A stretch of 64,000 nt of DNA from B18-G4 sp032250805 (GTDB taxonomy: Bacteria > Bacteroidota > Bacteroidia > Bacteroidales > B18-G4): NCBI GenBank assembly GCA_032250805.1, contig JAVVEM010000010.1, positions 34,064 through 98,063 of the forward strand, in the 5' to 3' direction. This document shows positions 34,120-43,364 of the stretch, piece by piece; position 1 is the first letter of the stretch, and every line of letters begins with the position of its first letter. The position numbers and the translations under genes are program-made. A model generated the notes under the pieces. The model made no database searches, was not told the DNA's origin, and saw nothing but the letters and a program-made list of their open reading frames with translations.

Positions 34120-35466
34120 ATGAATATTATCATCGCAGGAGACGGAGAAGTGGGCTTACATCTGGCCCAGGAACTGGCAGTCGAGAATCACGACATTACG
34201 ATTGTCGACCCACACGAAGATCTGATCAAGAAGGTCGAATCACACACAGACCTTCTGGCTATCACTGGTGATTCGACTTCGGTTGAGGTTCTGTTAAATG
34301 CCAATATCAAAAAAGCCGACCTTTTAATATCTGTTCTTCATGATGAACGCACCAACATAGTTACTGCAGCATTGGGAAAGCAGTTGGGCGCAAAAAAAAC
34401 TATTGCCAGGATCAATAACCTCGAGTACCTTAAGCCGGAGAATGTAGAAAAGTTCAGAAACATGGGTATTGATGCCCTTGTTTGCCCGGAGGAAATCGTT
34501 GCCAATGAGATTGTACATCTTCTCGGCCAGACCGCCGCTACCGAAGTATTTGACTTCTCAAAAGGAAAGCTTTTTCTTTTCCTGATAAAGCTCGAAGAAA
34601 ATGCCCCTGTCATTAACAAAACACTGAACGATATTGTTGCCTTATATCCTCACCTCGACTTCAGGGCTGTGGCCATACACCGCAACTCACAAACCATCAT
34701 TCCCAAGGGTGATGATGTGTTCAAAGCCAATGACCTTTCATATGTGATCACCAAACCCGGAGGTATCGCTGATCTCCATAAACTTGGAGGCAAGCAAAAA
34801 TTTGATATCCGGAATGTAATGATCGTTGGAGGCGGTCGTGTGGGGCGGACCGCAGCCACCAAGCTTGAACATGAGATGAACATCAAATTATTTGAAATTG
34901 ATAAGGAAAAGAGTCTTCATCTGGCAAATCAGCTCACCCATACCCTTGTTATCCACGGTGATGCACGAGACATACAGTTAATGGAAGATGAAGATATCCG
35001 TGGAATGAATGCATTCATTGCAGTAACCGATAGCTCCGAAACCAATATACTTGCCTGTTTGCATGCCCGTAAGTTCGGTGTAAAGCGAACAATTGCCCTG
35101 GTTGAGAACATTGATTATATTGATATTTCACAAAATATTGGCATCGATACCATTATTAACAAAAAGCTGAGCACTGCCAGCTATATTGTGCGCTTTACGA
35201 TGGATGCCGAAGTTACCTCAATTAAATGCCTCAGTGGGATCAATGCCGAAGTAATGGAATTGGTGGCCTACCCTCACAGCCAGGTTACACGTAAACCGAT
35301 CAGGGATCTTCCAATTCCAAAAGGAGCAATTATTGGTGGTATTGTCAGAGGAGAAGAGAGTTTTATTGCCGTAGGTGATTTTCAGATTGAAGAAGGCGAC
35401 AAAGTTGTTGTATTTATTTTGCCTGAAGTTATTCATAAGGTTGTAAAACTGTTTAAGAAATCATGA
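34120..35466 (+). CDS. trkA: Trk system potassium uptake protein TrkA
   Basis: A 448-residue peripheral regulatory subunit of the Trk K+ uptake system. It is a tandem duplication of RCK_N/RCK_C modules. The first NAD-binding motif is IIIAGDGEVGLHLA (residues 2-15) and the second is MIVGGGRVGRTAA (about 233-245). Each Rossmann half is followed by a TrkA_C domain. It binds NAD(H)/ATP and gates TrkH on the inner face of the membrane. Its stop overlaps the trkH start by 4 bp (ATGA), so the two are translated together. Confidence 0.96.
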   Translation: MNIIIAGDGEVGLHLAQELAVENHDITIVDPHEDLIKKVESHTDLLAITGDSTSVEVLLNANIKKADLLISVLHDERTNIVTAALGKQLGAKKTIARINNLEYLKPENVEKFRNMGIDALVCPEEIVANEIVHLLGQTAATEVFDFSKGKLFLFLIKLEENAPVINKTLNDIVALYPHLDFRAVAIHRNSQTIIPKGDDVFKANDLSYVITKPGGIADLHKLGGKQKFDIRNVMIVGGGRVGRTAATKLEHEMNIKLFEIDKEKSLHLANQLTHTLVIHGDARDIQLMEDEDIRGMNAFIAVTDSSETNILACLHARKFGVKRTIALVENIDYIDISQNIGIDTIINKKLSTASYIVRFTMDAEVTSIKCLSGINAEVMELVAYPHSQVTRKPIRDLPIPKGAIIGGIVRGEESFIAVGDFQIEEGDKVVVFILPEVIHKVVKLFKKS

Positions 35467-36926
35467 AGGACTGGAAAGGCATTAACTTCAGGGTGATCAT
35501 CAGGATAATTGGATTTCTTCTGATCATTGAAGGGAGTTTTATGCTTACGGGGCTTCCGTTTTCGTTGTATTACGGCGAAGACAGTTTTATGTCACTTATA
35601 TATTCCGGTCTGATCACCGGCATTACCGGCATTATCCTTTGGTTTTCAACGCGCAGGCACCCGAGAAATATCGGAAAGAAAGAGGGTTACGTAATCGTGG
35701 CAGTAACATGGATCGTTATTTCACTTTTCGGGACCCTGCCTTTTTTGATCAGCGGTACCATCCCAAATTTTACGAATGCCTTTTTCGAAACCATTTCAGG
35801 GTTTACTACGACCGGAGCTACAATACTAACTGATATTGAAACTCTGCCAAAAGGCATTCTTTTCTGGAGAAGTATGACGCATTGGATTGGGGGCATGGGG
35901 ATCATTGTTTTTACTGTAGCCATCCTTCCAATCCTTGGTATTGGCGGTATGCAGCTATATGCCGCCGAAATGCCGGGGGTAACCAAAGACAAGCTTCACC
36001 CAAGGATTACGGCCACAGCCAAGCGGCTTTGGGGCATTTATCTTCTTTTTACAATAGTAGAAACAATTTTATTATTCCTGGGAGGGATGAGCCTTTTCGA
36101 TGCCCTTTGCCATACTTTTGGCACCGTTGCCACAGGAGGATTTTCGACACACACGCTGAGTATTGCTGCCTTTTCGCCTTATATACAGTATGTCATTGTG
36201 ATCTTTATGATCCTGGCAGGAACCAATTTTGCCCTGCATTATCTTGCATTGCACGGGCAGGTTAGCAAATTATGGAAAAGTGAAGAATTCCGTTATTTTC
36301 TTTTCCTTATCCTGAGTTCAACGGTGGTAATTACCGTCGTACTTGCATTGAACAGCAATGAAAAGTCGTTGGAAGAAGCCTTCCGGGCTTCGCTGTTCCA
36401 GGTAACATCCATTATCACTACTACAGGTTATATAACAGATAACTACCTCATGTGGCCTGGACCGATCTGGTTCTTTATATTCTTAATGATGTTTATTGGG
36501 GGCATGGCAGGATCAACAGGCGGTGGGGTTAAAGTTGTACGGCAATTGTTATTGCTGAAAAACAGCATACTTGAACTTAAAAGGCTCCTGCACCCACAGG
36601 CAATCATTCCGGTAAGAATGAACAATCAGGTTGTTCCGCAAGACATCATTATGAAGGTAATGGCTTTTTTCATCATTTATATCATCTTTTTTATTATTGG
36701 TTCGGGGGTAATGGCCCTGATGGGACTTGATGGCCCCACAGCCATTGGAGCTACTGCAGCCACCATCGGGAATATCGGTCCGGGAATAGGCATGGTAGGC
36801 CCGGTTGATAATTATGATTTCATTCCTTACGCCGGTAAATGGGTTCTCTCTTTTCTGATGTTGCTCGGACGGCTTGAGTTGTTTACCGTACTCATCCTTT
36901 TCTCGCCAGCCTTCTGGAAAAAATAA
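35463..36926 (+). CDS. trkH: Trk-type potassium transporter subunit TrkH
   Basis: A 487-residue membrane channel subunit with repeated M1-P-M2 units. Selectivity-filter-like stretches are TISGFTTTGATIL, GTVATGGFSTH, TSIITTTGYIT and TAATIGNIGPG. Together with TrkA it imports K+ for turgor and pH balance. It forms an operon with trkA. The following glycosyltransferase gene has its own promoter-like box. Confidence 0.95.
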   Translation: MKDWKGINFRVIIRIIGFLLIIEGSFMLTGLPFSLYYGEDSFMSLIYSGLITGITGIILWFSTRRHPRNIGKKEGYVIVAVTWIVISLFGTLPFLISGTIPNFTNAFFETISGFTTTGATILTDIETLPKGILFWRSMTHWIGGMGIIVFTVAILPILGIGGMQLYAAEMPGVTKDKLHPRITATAKRLWGIYLLFTIVETILLFLGGMSLFDALCHTFGTVATGGFSTHTLSIAAFSPYIQYVIVIFMILAGTNFALHYLALHGQVSKLWKSEEFRYFLFLILSSTVVITVVLALNSNEKSLEEAFRASLFQVTSIITTTGYITDNYLMWPGPIWFFIFLMMFIGGMAGSTGGGVKVVRQLLLLKNSILELKRLLHPQAIIPVRMNNQVVPQDIIMKVMAFFIIYIIFFIIGSGVMALMGLDGPTAIGATAATIGNIGPGIGMVGPVDNYDFIPYAGKWVLSFLMLLGRLELFTVLILFSPAFWKK

Positions 36927-36951
36927 GAAACTCCATCAGCGCGAAAAATCT

Positions 36952-36959
36952 TATCTTTG
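36952..36959 (+). promoter_or_regulatory. -7 element before the GT2 gene
   Basis: TATCTTTG lies 23 bp before the ATG at 36983. A TTG at the usual upstream distance is not evident. Confidence 0.5.
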
Positions 36960-36982
36960 GAGCGATATTCAAAAACCTGCGT

Positions 36983-37747
36983 ATGACCAAGCTTTCAGCC
37001 GTTATCATCACAAAAAACGAGGAACGCAACATTGGCCGGTGCATCGACTCACTGAAAGGTGTTGCCGACGATATCGTTGTTGTTGATTCAGGTTCTGATG
37101 ACCGCACCGAAGCCATATGCAATGAAAAAGGTGTGCGTTTTTTTGTCAATGAATGGGAAGGATATATAGAGCAGAAAAACTACGCAAATAATCTTGCCCT
37201 GTATCCGTTCATCCTGTCGATCGATGCTGATGAAGCACTTTCTGAAGCCTTGCAAAAAGCCATCCTTGAAGTTAAAGAGCACAAACAGGCCGATGGGTAC
37301 GAAATGAATCGCATGACAAATTATTGCGGAAAATGGATAAAGCATTCAGGCTGGTATCCCGACAGGAAGCTCAGGCTTTTTGATCGCGAAAAGTTTGCTT
37401 GGGGAGGAGAAAAAATCCACGAAATTGTAGTAGCAAAAAACAAGGCAAATACCATTGCAAAGCTGGATGGCGATCTTCACCATTACACCTATTACACCAT
37501 TTCTGAGCATATTTCACAGGCCAACCATTTTACCGATCTTACCGCCTCTCTTGCAGTTGAAAAAGGGAAAAAAGCAGGTATGCTCAAGATCCTCTTCAGT
37601 CCGCTGGTTAAGTTCTTACGCGATTATTTTTTCAGGCTCGGTTTTCTCGATGGATATTATGGCTATGTAGTTTGCAGGATCTCTGCCCAGGCAACATTTA
37701 TGAAATATTCCAAAATCAGGCAGATCAGAAGGCAACATCAAAAATAA
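36983..37747 (+). CDS. glycosyltransferase family 2 (WaaE/KdtX-like)
   Basis: A 254-residue GT-A fold enzyme. It starts with KLSAVIITKNEERNIGRCID, then has DIVVVDSGSDDRT and the metal-binding SIDADE. The later GWYPDRKLRLFDR and KIHE pattern is that of the LPS-core WaaE/KdtX group. It probably adds a sugar to a lipid A-core precursor at the inner membrane. It is followed 7 bp on by a GT9 heptosyltransferase-type gene, and then by an O-antigen ligase/polymerase, in an LPS-type cluster. Confidence 0.88.
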   Translation: MTKLSAVIITKNEERNIGRCIDSLKGVADDIVVVDSGSDDRTEAICNEKGVRFFVNEWEGYIEQKNYANNLALYPFILSIDADEALSEALQKAILEVKEHKQADGYEMNRMTNYCGKWIKHSGWYPDRKLRLFDREKFAWGGEKIHEIVVAKNKANTIAKLDGDLHHYTYYTISEHISQANHFTDLTASLAVEKGKKAGMLKILFSPLVKFLRDYFFRLGFLDGYYGYVVCRISAQATFMKYSKIRQIRRQHQK

Positions 37748-37754
37748 TCAGTTT

Positions 37755-38765
37755 ATGAAGGGGTTTAAACGCATGGTCATCAGCCGCACCGACAGCATTG
37801 GGGATGTTATCCTCAGCCTTCCGGTAGCCGGCATGATGAAAAAAATGTTCCCTGAAACCGAAATTGTTTTTCTTGGCCGCTCCTATACCCGCGACGTGAT
37901 CGAAGCCTGCGCCAATATCGACAGCTTTGTGAATTGGGATGACATCAATGCCCTGAAGGATGATGAAGCCGTACGCGCATTTAAAACCCTGGAAGCAGAC
38001 GCCATCATTCATATTTTCCCGCGCAGGCGGATCGCAAAACTCGCCCGGAAAGTCCGTATTCCATTCAGGATGGGAACAACAAACAGAATATATCACTGGA
38101 CAACCTGCAATAACCTGGTCAGGCTATCGCGCAGAAACTCTGATCTGCACGAAGCCCAGTTAAACCTCAAACTGATGGCATCGCTCACAGGAACAGAGAT
38201 ACTGCCAATAGAAGAAATTAAAAAATTATATGGGCTTAGCAAGGTTGCACCTCCCGACCAGCAGTTCATTGCACTCACCGACACAAAAAAATTCAACCTC
38301 ATCCTGCATCCGAAATCAAAAGGAAGTGCCCGCGAATGGGGGATCGATAACTTTATTAAATTATGTGGTATCCTTCCTCCCGAAAAGTACAGGATCTTTG
38401 TCAGCGGTACTGCCGAAGAAGGCCGCATGATCAATAACTCCGGAATTTTTGAACACCAGCATGTCACAGACATCACAGGCAAAATGAACCTGAGCGCTTT
38501 TATGAGCTTTATCAGGCATTGCGATGGCCTTGTGGCGGCAAGCACCGGGCCGCTCCACCTGGCTGCTGCCCTGGGAACAATAGCCATTGGAATTTATCCG
38601 CCCATCAGGCCTATGCACCCCGGACGCTGGGCACCCATAGGTGATAAAGCCACATTTCTTGTGAAGGACAAAGAATGTCAGAAGTGCCGGAAGCAAGGTC
38701 CGTGCGAATGCATGCTCGACATCTCCCCCGAAGAAGTGAAAGAAACATTGATCAGGATGTCGTGA
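37755..38765 (+). CDS. glycosyltransferase family 9 (heptosyltransferase-like)
   Basis: A 336-residue GT-B fold enzyme. The N-terminal ISRTDSIGDVILSLPVAGMM is the GT9 hallmark. LILHPKSKGSAREWG and the C-terminal ASTGPLHLAAALG, including the conserved H and GP, line the ADP-sugar pocket. It probably transfers a heptose-like or other core sugar onto LPS. The C-terminal CQKCRKQGPCEC cysteine cluster is seen in many Bacteroidota members. Co-directional with the GT2 gene and the O-antigen ligase-like gene. Confidence 0.88.
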   Translation: MKGFKRMVISRTDSIGDVILSLPVAGMMKKMFPETEIVFLGRSYTRDVIEACANIDSFVNWDDINALKDDEAVRAFKTLEADAIIHIFPRRRIAKLARKVRIPFRMGTTNRIYHWTTCNNLVRLSRRNSDLHEAQLNLKLMASLTGTEILPIEEIKKLYGLSKVAPPDQQFIALTDTKKFNLILHPKSKGSAREWGIDNFIKLCGILPPEKYRIFVSGTAEEGRMINNSGIFEHQHVTDITGKMNLSAFMSFIRHCDGLVAASTGPLHLAAALGTIAIGIYPPIRPMHPGRWAPIGDKATFLVKDKECQKCRKQGPCECMLDISPEEVKETLIRMS

Positions 38766-38800
38766 TAAATATGTATAATTGAAAACTTAAACAACACGCA

Positions 38801-40480
38801 TTGACGTACGCGATCCAAAATACAGACAACAAAAAGCTACTTTCAGCACTTTACTTTGCAGGCCTGGTCATCATGATCGTCTCCATACCGCTCTCAAAAT
38901 ATATGATGAGCGTTTCACAGTTTATGCTATCAGGAGTACTGATCCTTGAACATATGTCGAAGGAAAGATTTATCAGGTTCATTAAACGCTACCCTTTTTA
39001 TATCAGTATCTTTTTGATCATCCCGGTATTCGTTTCATGGGTTTTTCGCAGCCTGGGCCTGATCATGAAAAAGTTTTTCAGGAAGGAAAACCTGCCTGCC
39101 ATCGTATTCATGTCGTTGTATATTCTGCATATTCTCGGACTGGTTTTTACCGTCGATTTTGATTATGCCCTCAAAGACCTGCGCATTAAACTGCCCATCC
39201 TGGTATTGCCTGTGATACTGACTGTTGGCGAAGCCATAGATCAAAAAAAATTCAGAATACTTATGCTCCTCTTCGTTGCAGCAGTAACAATAAGTACTTT
39301 CATCACCACATATATCCTGCTTACGCAAGATATCGACAACCTCAGAGACATTTCGATATTTATTTCTCACATCCGTTTTAGCCTGCTTATCGCCCTTGCC
39401 ATATTCACCCTGGTTTTCATGTCGCTGCGGAAAGAGATCCCGGGCAAATATACCCGCCTGGCTTTTTTATTGCTCGCCTTATGGCTGCTGTTTTACATGG
39501 TAATTTCTGCTTTCATGACCGGGCTTATCGTGCTTGTTAGTGCTGCTTTTGTTGTTTCTATTCATTATTCGCTGAAAAAGAAAAACATTTATGCCCGCAT
39601 GGCATTTGTTACCGTATCAATTGCGCCAATCGTTATCCTGGTGTTTTTTATGGGAATCATTACGGATGTTTATAAGGTACAACGGGTTGATTTTTCAAAT
39701 CTTGACCAAATGACCAAAAGGGGCACTTTCTACTGGCACGATACGACTAACCTTCAGACCGAAAACGGACATTATGTTTGGATATATATCTCGATAGAAG
39801 AGATGAGGGAGGAATGGAATAAACGAAGCGATCTTGATTTTGACGGAAAAGACTATAAAGGCCAGGAGCTCAAACATACACTGATACGTTATCTCACATC
39901 CAGGGGTCTGCGCAAAGATGCAGAAGGAGTTCAAAACCTTACTTCACATGACATTAAATTGATAGAAAGTGGTGAAGCAAGTGTCCATTATCACGAGCGA
40001 TCAGTTTTTTACATCAGGTTATACAAGATCATTTGGGAAGCCCAGCAATATTTCCGGACAGGAAATCCCAGTGGGCATTCGGCCATGCAACGCATTGAAT
40101 ACTGGAAGACTTCCTTATTGATCATTAAGCAAAACCCCTTGTTTGGTGTTGGTACCGGCGACATGAACCTGGCCTTCGAAAAGCAATATGAAGAAATGGA
40201 CAGCCCCTTGCAACCCGAGTTCAGATGGCGGTCGCACAATCAGTTTCTTTCCATTACGGTTGGCTTCGGGCTTTTTGGCCTTCTCTGGTTTCTTTTCAGT
40301 CTTATTTACCCGCCTATCAGGGCCCGGCGACTCAACGACTACTATTACCTTGCATTTTTTGTGATCCTGATGGTTTCTATGATCTCCGAAGATACCATTG
40401 AAACGCAGGCAGGTGTTACTTTCTTCGCTTTCTTCACCTCTTTATTCCTCTTTGGGAAAAAGGATAAACACACTTTTTAG
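38801..40480 (+). CDS. O-antigen ligase/polymerase family membrane protein (Wzy_C)
   Basis: A 559-residue membrane protein with about ten hydrophobic segments. A hydrophilic loop of about 160 residues (about 300-460) lies before the last segments, as in WaaL/Wzy-type proteins, and carries RIEYWKTSLLIIKQNPLFGVG then RSHNQFLSITVGFGLFG, the conserved core. The opening codon is TTG (38801), with no upstream ATG in frame. A later ATG would cut into the first membrane segment. It probably joins or polymerises O-units on lipid carrier. Its partner glycosyltransferases precede it. Confidence 0.82.
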   Translation: MTYAIQNTDNKKLLSALYFAGLVIMIVSIPLSKYMMSVSQFMLSGVLILEHMSKERFIRFIKRYPFYISIFLIIPVFVSWVFRSLGLIMKKFFRKENLPAIVFMSLYILHILGLVFTVDFDYALKDLRIKLPILVLPVILTVGEAIDQKKFRILMLLFVAAVTISTFITTYILLTQDIDNLRDISIFISHIRFSLLIALAIFTLVFMSLRKEIPGKYTRLAFLLLALWLLFYMVISAFMTGLIVLVSAAFVVSIHYSLKKKNIYARMAFVTVSIAPIVILVFFMGIITDVYKVQRVDFSNLDQMTKRGTFYWHDTTNLQTENGHYVWIYISIEEMREEWNKRSDLDFDGKDYKGQELKHTLIRYLTSRGLRKDAEGVQNLTSHDIKLIESGEASVHYHERSVFYIRLYKIIWEAQQYFRTGNPSGHSAMQRIEYWKTSLLIIKQNPLFGVGTGDMNLAFEKQYEEMDSPLQPEFRWRSHNQFLSITVGFGLFGLLWFLFSLIYPPIRARRLNDYYYLAFFVILMVSMISEDTIETQAGVTFFAFFTSLFLFGKKDKHTF

Positions 40481-40482
40481 GG

Positions 40483-41439
40483 ATGGCCGAACATACAATA
40501 AATGCCCATGAATGGCTGGTGGTTGTAAATCCAAATGCAGGGAACAGAAGAGGTGAAAAAGACTGGCCCGTAATTAAAAATAAACTTTTTGAACATGGTT
40601 TAAAGTTTAAAGCCGTATTCACAAAAGGCCGTGAGCATGCAATTTCCTTGACCTCGGCAATGATCGGTGAGGGGTACAGAAAAATTATTGTTGTAGGTGG
40701 CGACGGAACCCTTAATGAGGTTGTAAATGGAATATTTTTTCAGCAGTCCTGTTCGCCTGATGAAATGCTTATCGGGATGATCCCGGTGGGAACCGGCAAC
40801 GACTGGGGAAAGATGTATGATCTCCCTAAAAAATATGGCAAAGCCATTAAGGTGATCAATAGAGGGCATACATTTGTTCAGGATGTTGGTTTTGTAAAAT
40901 ATCATGATAAAGATGGTGAGCATGAACGCTATTTTGTAAATGTCAGTGGTATGGGTTACGACGCATTGGTTGCCGAAAAAACCAATCGCATGAAAGATCG
41001 CGGCAGAGGAGGCTCTCTTGCATATTTGCTGAATATTTTTACCGGTTTATTTCAATACAGCTATACTCCTTTTGTGATCAGTGTTGATGGCAGTGAAGTT
41101 TTCAGCGGAAGGGTGTTGAGCATGAATATAGGCATTTGTAAATATAACGGTGGAGGATTAATGCAGCTCCCCGGGGCCATTCCCAACGATGGCCTGCTGG
41201 ATGTCACCGTCATCAAGGCCACACCCCGGATCAACATTTTTAAGCACATTACAAAATTATATGATGGTACGTTCATCAAACTTAAGTTTGTGAGCACGTT
41301 CAGGGGCAGGGAGTGCAGGATCGTTTCGCAACCGGCCGGAACAGTATACCTTGAAGCAGACGGCGAATCACTTGGTCATTCACCCCTCAACTTTTCCGTA
41401 AAACAGGAAGCACTTCGGTTTATTATTCCAAAACAATAA
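40483..41439 (+). CDS. diacylglycerol kinase-family lipid kinase
   Basis: A 318-residue DAGK-catalytic-domain protein (DgkB/YegS group). VVNPNAGNRRGEKDW opens the domain and VVGGDGTLNEVVNG is the nucleotide-binding motif. PVGTGNDWG and the C-terminal two-layered beta domain (GLLDVTVIKA) complete it. It phosphorylates a lipid such as diacylglycerol or sphingosine-like lipid. It starts 2 bp after the O-antigen ligase gene, so it is in the same transcript, which may link it to lipid recycling in envelope synthesis. Confidence 0.92.
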   Translation: MAEHTINAHEWLVVVNPNAGNRRGEKDWPVIKNKLFEHGLKFKAVFTKGREHAISLTSAMIGEGYRKIIVVGGDGTLNEVVNGIFFQQSCSPDEMLIGMIPVGTGNDWGKMYDLPKKYGKAIKVINRGHTFVQDVGFVKYHDKDGEHERYFVNVSGMGYDALVAEKTNRMKDRGRGGSLAYLLNIFTGLFQYSYTPFVISVDGSEVFSGRVLSMNIGICKYNGGGLMQLPGAIPNDGLLDVTVIKATPRINIFKHITKLYDGTFIKLKFVSTFRGRECRIVSQPAGTVYLEADGESLGHSPLNFSVKQEALRFIIPKQ

Positions 41440-41447
41440 GGGCATTT

Positions 41448-43151
41448 TCAAGCCGTATTAATTTTTTCGCTGCTATTTATCAATTCCATGAGTTCGGCAA
41501 GCGCATCTTCTTCGGCGATGTGCCTTTTTACCCTTTGCCCTTTGTGATAAAGGCTCACCCTGCCGTTGCCTTCGCCAACATAACCAAAGTCGGCTCCGGC
41601 CATCTCGCCAGGTCCGTTTACGATGCATCCCATTACGGCGATCCTAACATTTTTAAGACCGCGGGTATGCTGCTTGATCTTTTGCAAGGTGCCCTGCAAA
41701 TCAAAAGAGGTTCGGCCGCATCCGGGACATGAAATATATTCTGTGCCACTGATACGAAGTCCGGTGGCTTGCAATGCTCCAAATACGATATCAGCCATGT
41801 CGGTATTATCATGTAAATCGCTATTAAGCCAGTAGCCATCCCCATGGCCTGCCACCATGAGTGAAGAAAGGTCGGATGCTGCCCTGAGCACCAGTGATTC
41901 AGGATCACGCTCATGATAAACGAGTTTAATGATTGCGGGAATACCAGCCTTGTTCTCTTTTAACTTTTTTAACAAAAGCTTAAGATCACCCTCAGTGGCG
42001 GTATACAATACGACCTTCTTTTCCTTATGGTGTTTGCCGGCAATAAAACCCTCAGTGTTCAGATTCGTGCCGGGATCATTGATTATATGATATTTCTTTC
42101 CTTCGGTGTCTTCAAGAAGATCATGCTTAAGCGGAAAGAGATCCGGCCGTTGTTCATGTTCCTCATGTTTACCCGCCTCACCCACAACGCAGGGTGGTTG
42201 ATCCCCTCCGATAATTCCCACAGGGTATGATTTTTTTATCCGGATGCCGGATATTTCGTTAAACAATTCCGTTCCGGCACCTCCATGTTTTCTGTCAGCG
42301 AAGGCATCAACCAGTTTCTTTGCCACCGGGATCTCGGCAACAGGATCTTCGGTAAGCGAAACCCTGATGGTATCGCCCAGGCCCATCGACAAGAGCGGGC
42401 CGATACCCGCCGCCGACCTGATCCTGCCATCCCGGCCTTCACCGGCTTCCGTAACACCCAGGTGAAGAGGATAATGCATACCCCTTTGCTTCATCGCTTC
42501 CACAATACCCAGATTGGCGTTGATCATGGTCTTTACATGGCTGGATTTCATCGACACAATAAGATTGTCGAAGTTTTTTTTCTTGCACATTTCAAGAAAT
42601 TCAAGGGCAGAAGCAAGCATGCCTTCGGCAGTGTTCCCATAGCGGTTGAGGATCCTTTCAGACAATGAACCATGATTCACTCCCACCCGAATAACTGTGT
42701 GATGACGAACACAGATATCAATTAATCGTGTAATATGTTCCTCACGATCTTCGGCTAAAACTTCAGGCTGGTTTTTATCTTTTTCGCGTGATAAAAAATA
42801 TTGCCTGTCGAGGTAGTTGCCCGGATTTATCCTGATCTTATGAACGATGGTTGCAGCTGTTTCGGCAAGCCTGGGGTTAAAATGTATATCGGCAGCCAGC
42901 GGTATGTACACACCGGCACTTTCGAGCAAATTCTTTATCCGGCCGACCTTATCCACTTCACGAATATTCCTTACACTCATCCGCACCAGTTCGCAGCCTG
43001 CTTCGTGCAGCTCCATCACCTGGCGGTAGGTAGCTTCTGTGTCCATAGTGGAAGTGTTGGTCATCGATTGTACCCTCACGGGCTCATTGCCTCCCATCTT
43101 TAACCGGCCAACCTTCACCACTTGCGACATGTATCCATCCACTGAAACCAT
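41448..43151 (-). CDS. ispG: 4-hydroxy-3-methylbut-2-en-1-yl diphosphate synthase
   Basis: A 567-residue [4Fe-4S] enzyme of the MEP isoprenoid pathway that converts methylerythritol cyclodiphosphate to HMBPP. The N-terminal TIM barrel opens with VRVQSMTNT, and the iron-sulfur half has CPGCGRTSFDL and GCIVNGPGEM cysteines. About 200 residues inserted between the two parts are the long-form architecture of Bacteroidota and plants. I use the ATG at 43151. The frame continues upstream only to a TTG at 43172. It converges with the lipid kinase gene, 8 bp apart. Confidence 0.96.
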   Translation of the reverse strand: MVSVDGYMSQVVKVGRLKMGGNEPVRVQSMTNTSTMDTEATYRQVMELHEAGCELVRMSVRNIREVDKVGRIKNLLESAGVYIPLAADIHFNPRLAETAATIVHKIRINPGNYLDRQYFLSREKDKNQPEVLAEDREEHITRLIDICVRHHTVIRVGVNHGSLSERILNRYGNTAEGMLASALEFLEMCKKKNFDNLIVSMKSSHVKTMINANLGIVEAMKQRGMHYPLHLGVTEAGEGRDGRIRSAAGIGPLLSMGLGDTIRVSLTEDPVAEIPVAKKLVDAFADRKHGGAGTELFNEISGIRIKKSYPVGIIGGDQPPCVVGEAGKHEEHEQRPDLFPLKHDLLEDTEGKKYHIINDPGTNLNTEGFIAGKHHKEKKVVLYTATEGDLKLLLKKLKENKAGIPAIIKLVYHERDPESLVLRAASDLSSLMVAGHGDGYWLNSDLHDNTDMADIVFGALQATGLRISGTEYISCPGCGRTSFDLQGTLQKIKQHTRGLKNVRIAVMGCIVNGPGEMAGADFGYVGEGNGRVSLYHKGQRVKRHIAEEDALAELMELINSSEKINTA

Positions 43152-43364
43152 ATTTGAATTTACATCACCCAATAAGTTAAAAAAAATTAATTGCCCCTGA
43201 AGGCAACCATCTCGTAAAAATACGATTCTTACAATAAATAACAGAAAATTTAGTTAAACATATTAGCATGAAAATAAGCTTAAAAAGCTATTTTTGACAA
43301 AGATTCTGCCTGGTTTGCGATCTGTTTTGTTTCCCGGCAGCCAAAATTAAATGATAAATTACGA
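43152..43364. other. divergent intergenic region between ispG and porZ-like
   Basis: The 213-bp AT-rich region drives both genes. On the plus strand, TATTTTTG (43289-43296) is a candidate -7 box 68 bp before the porZ-like ATG. Nothing else is recognisable. Confidence 0.45.
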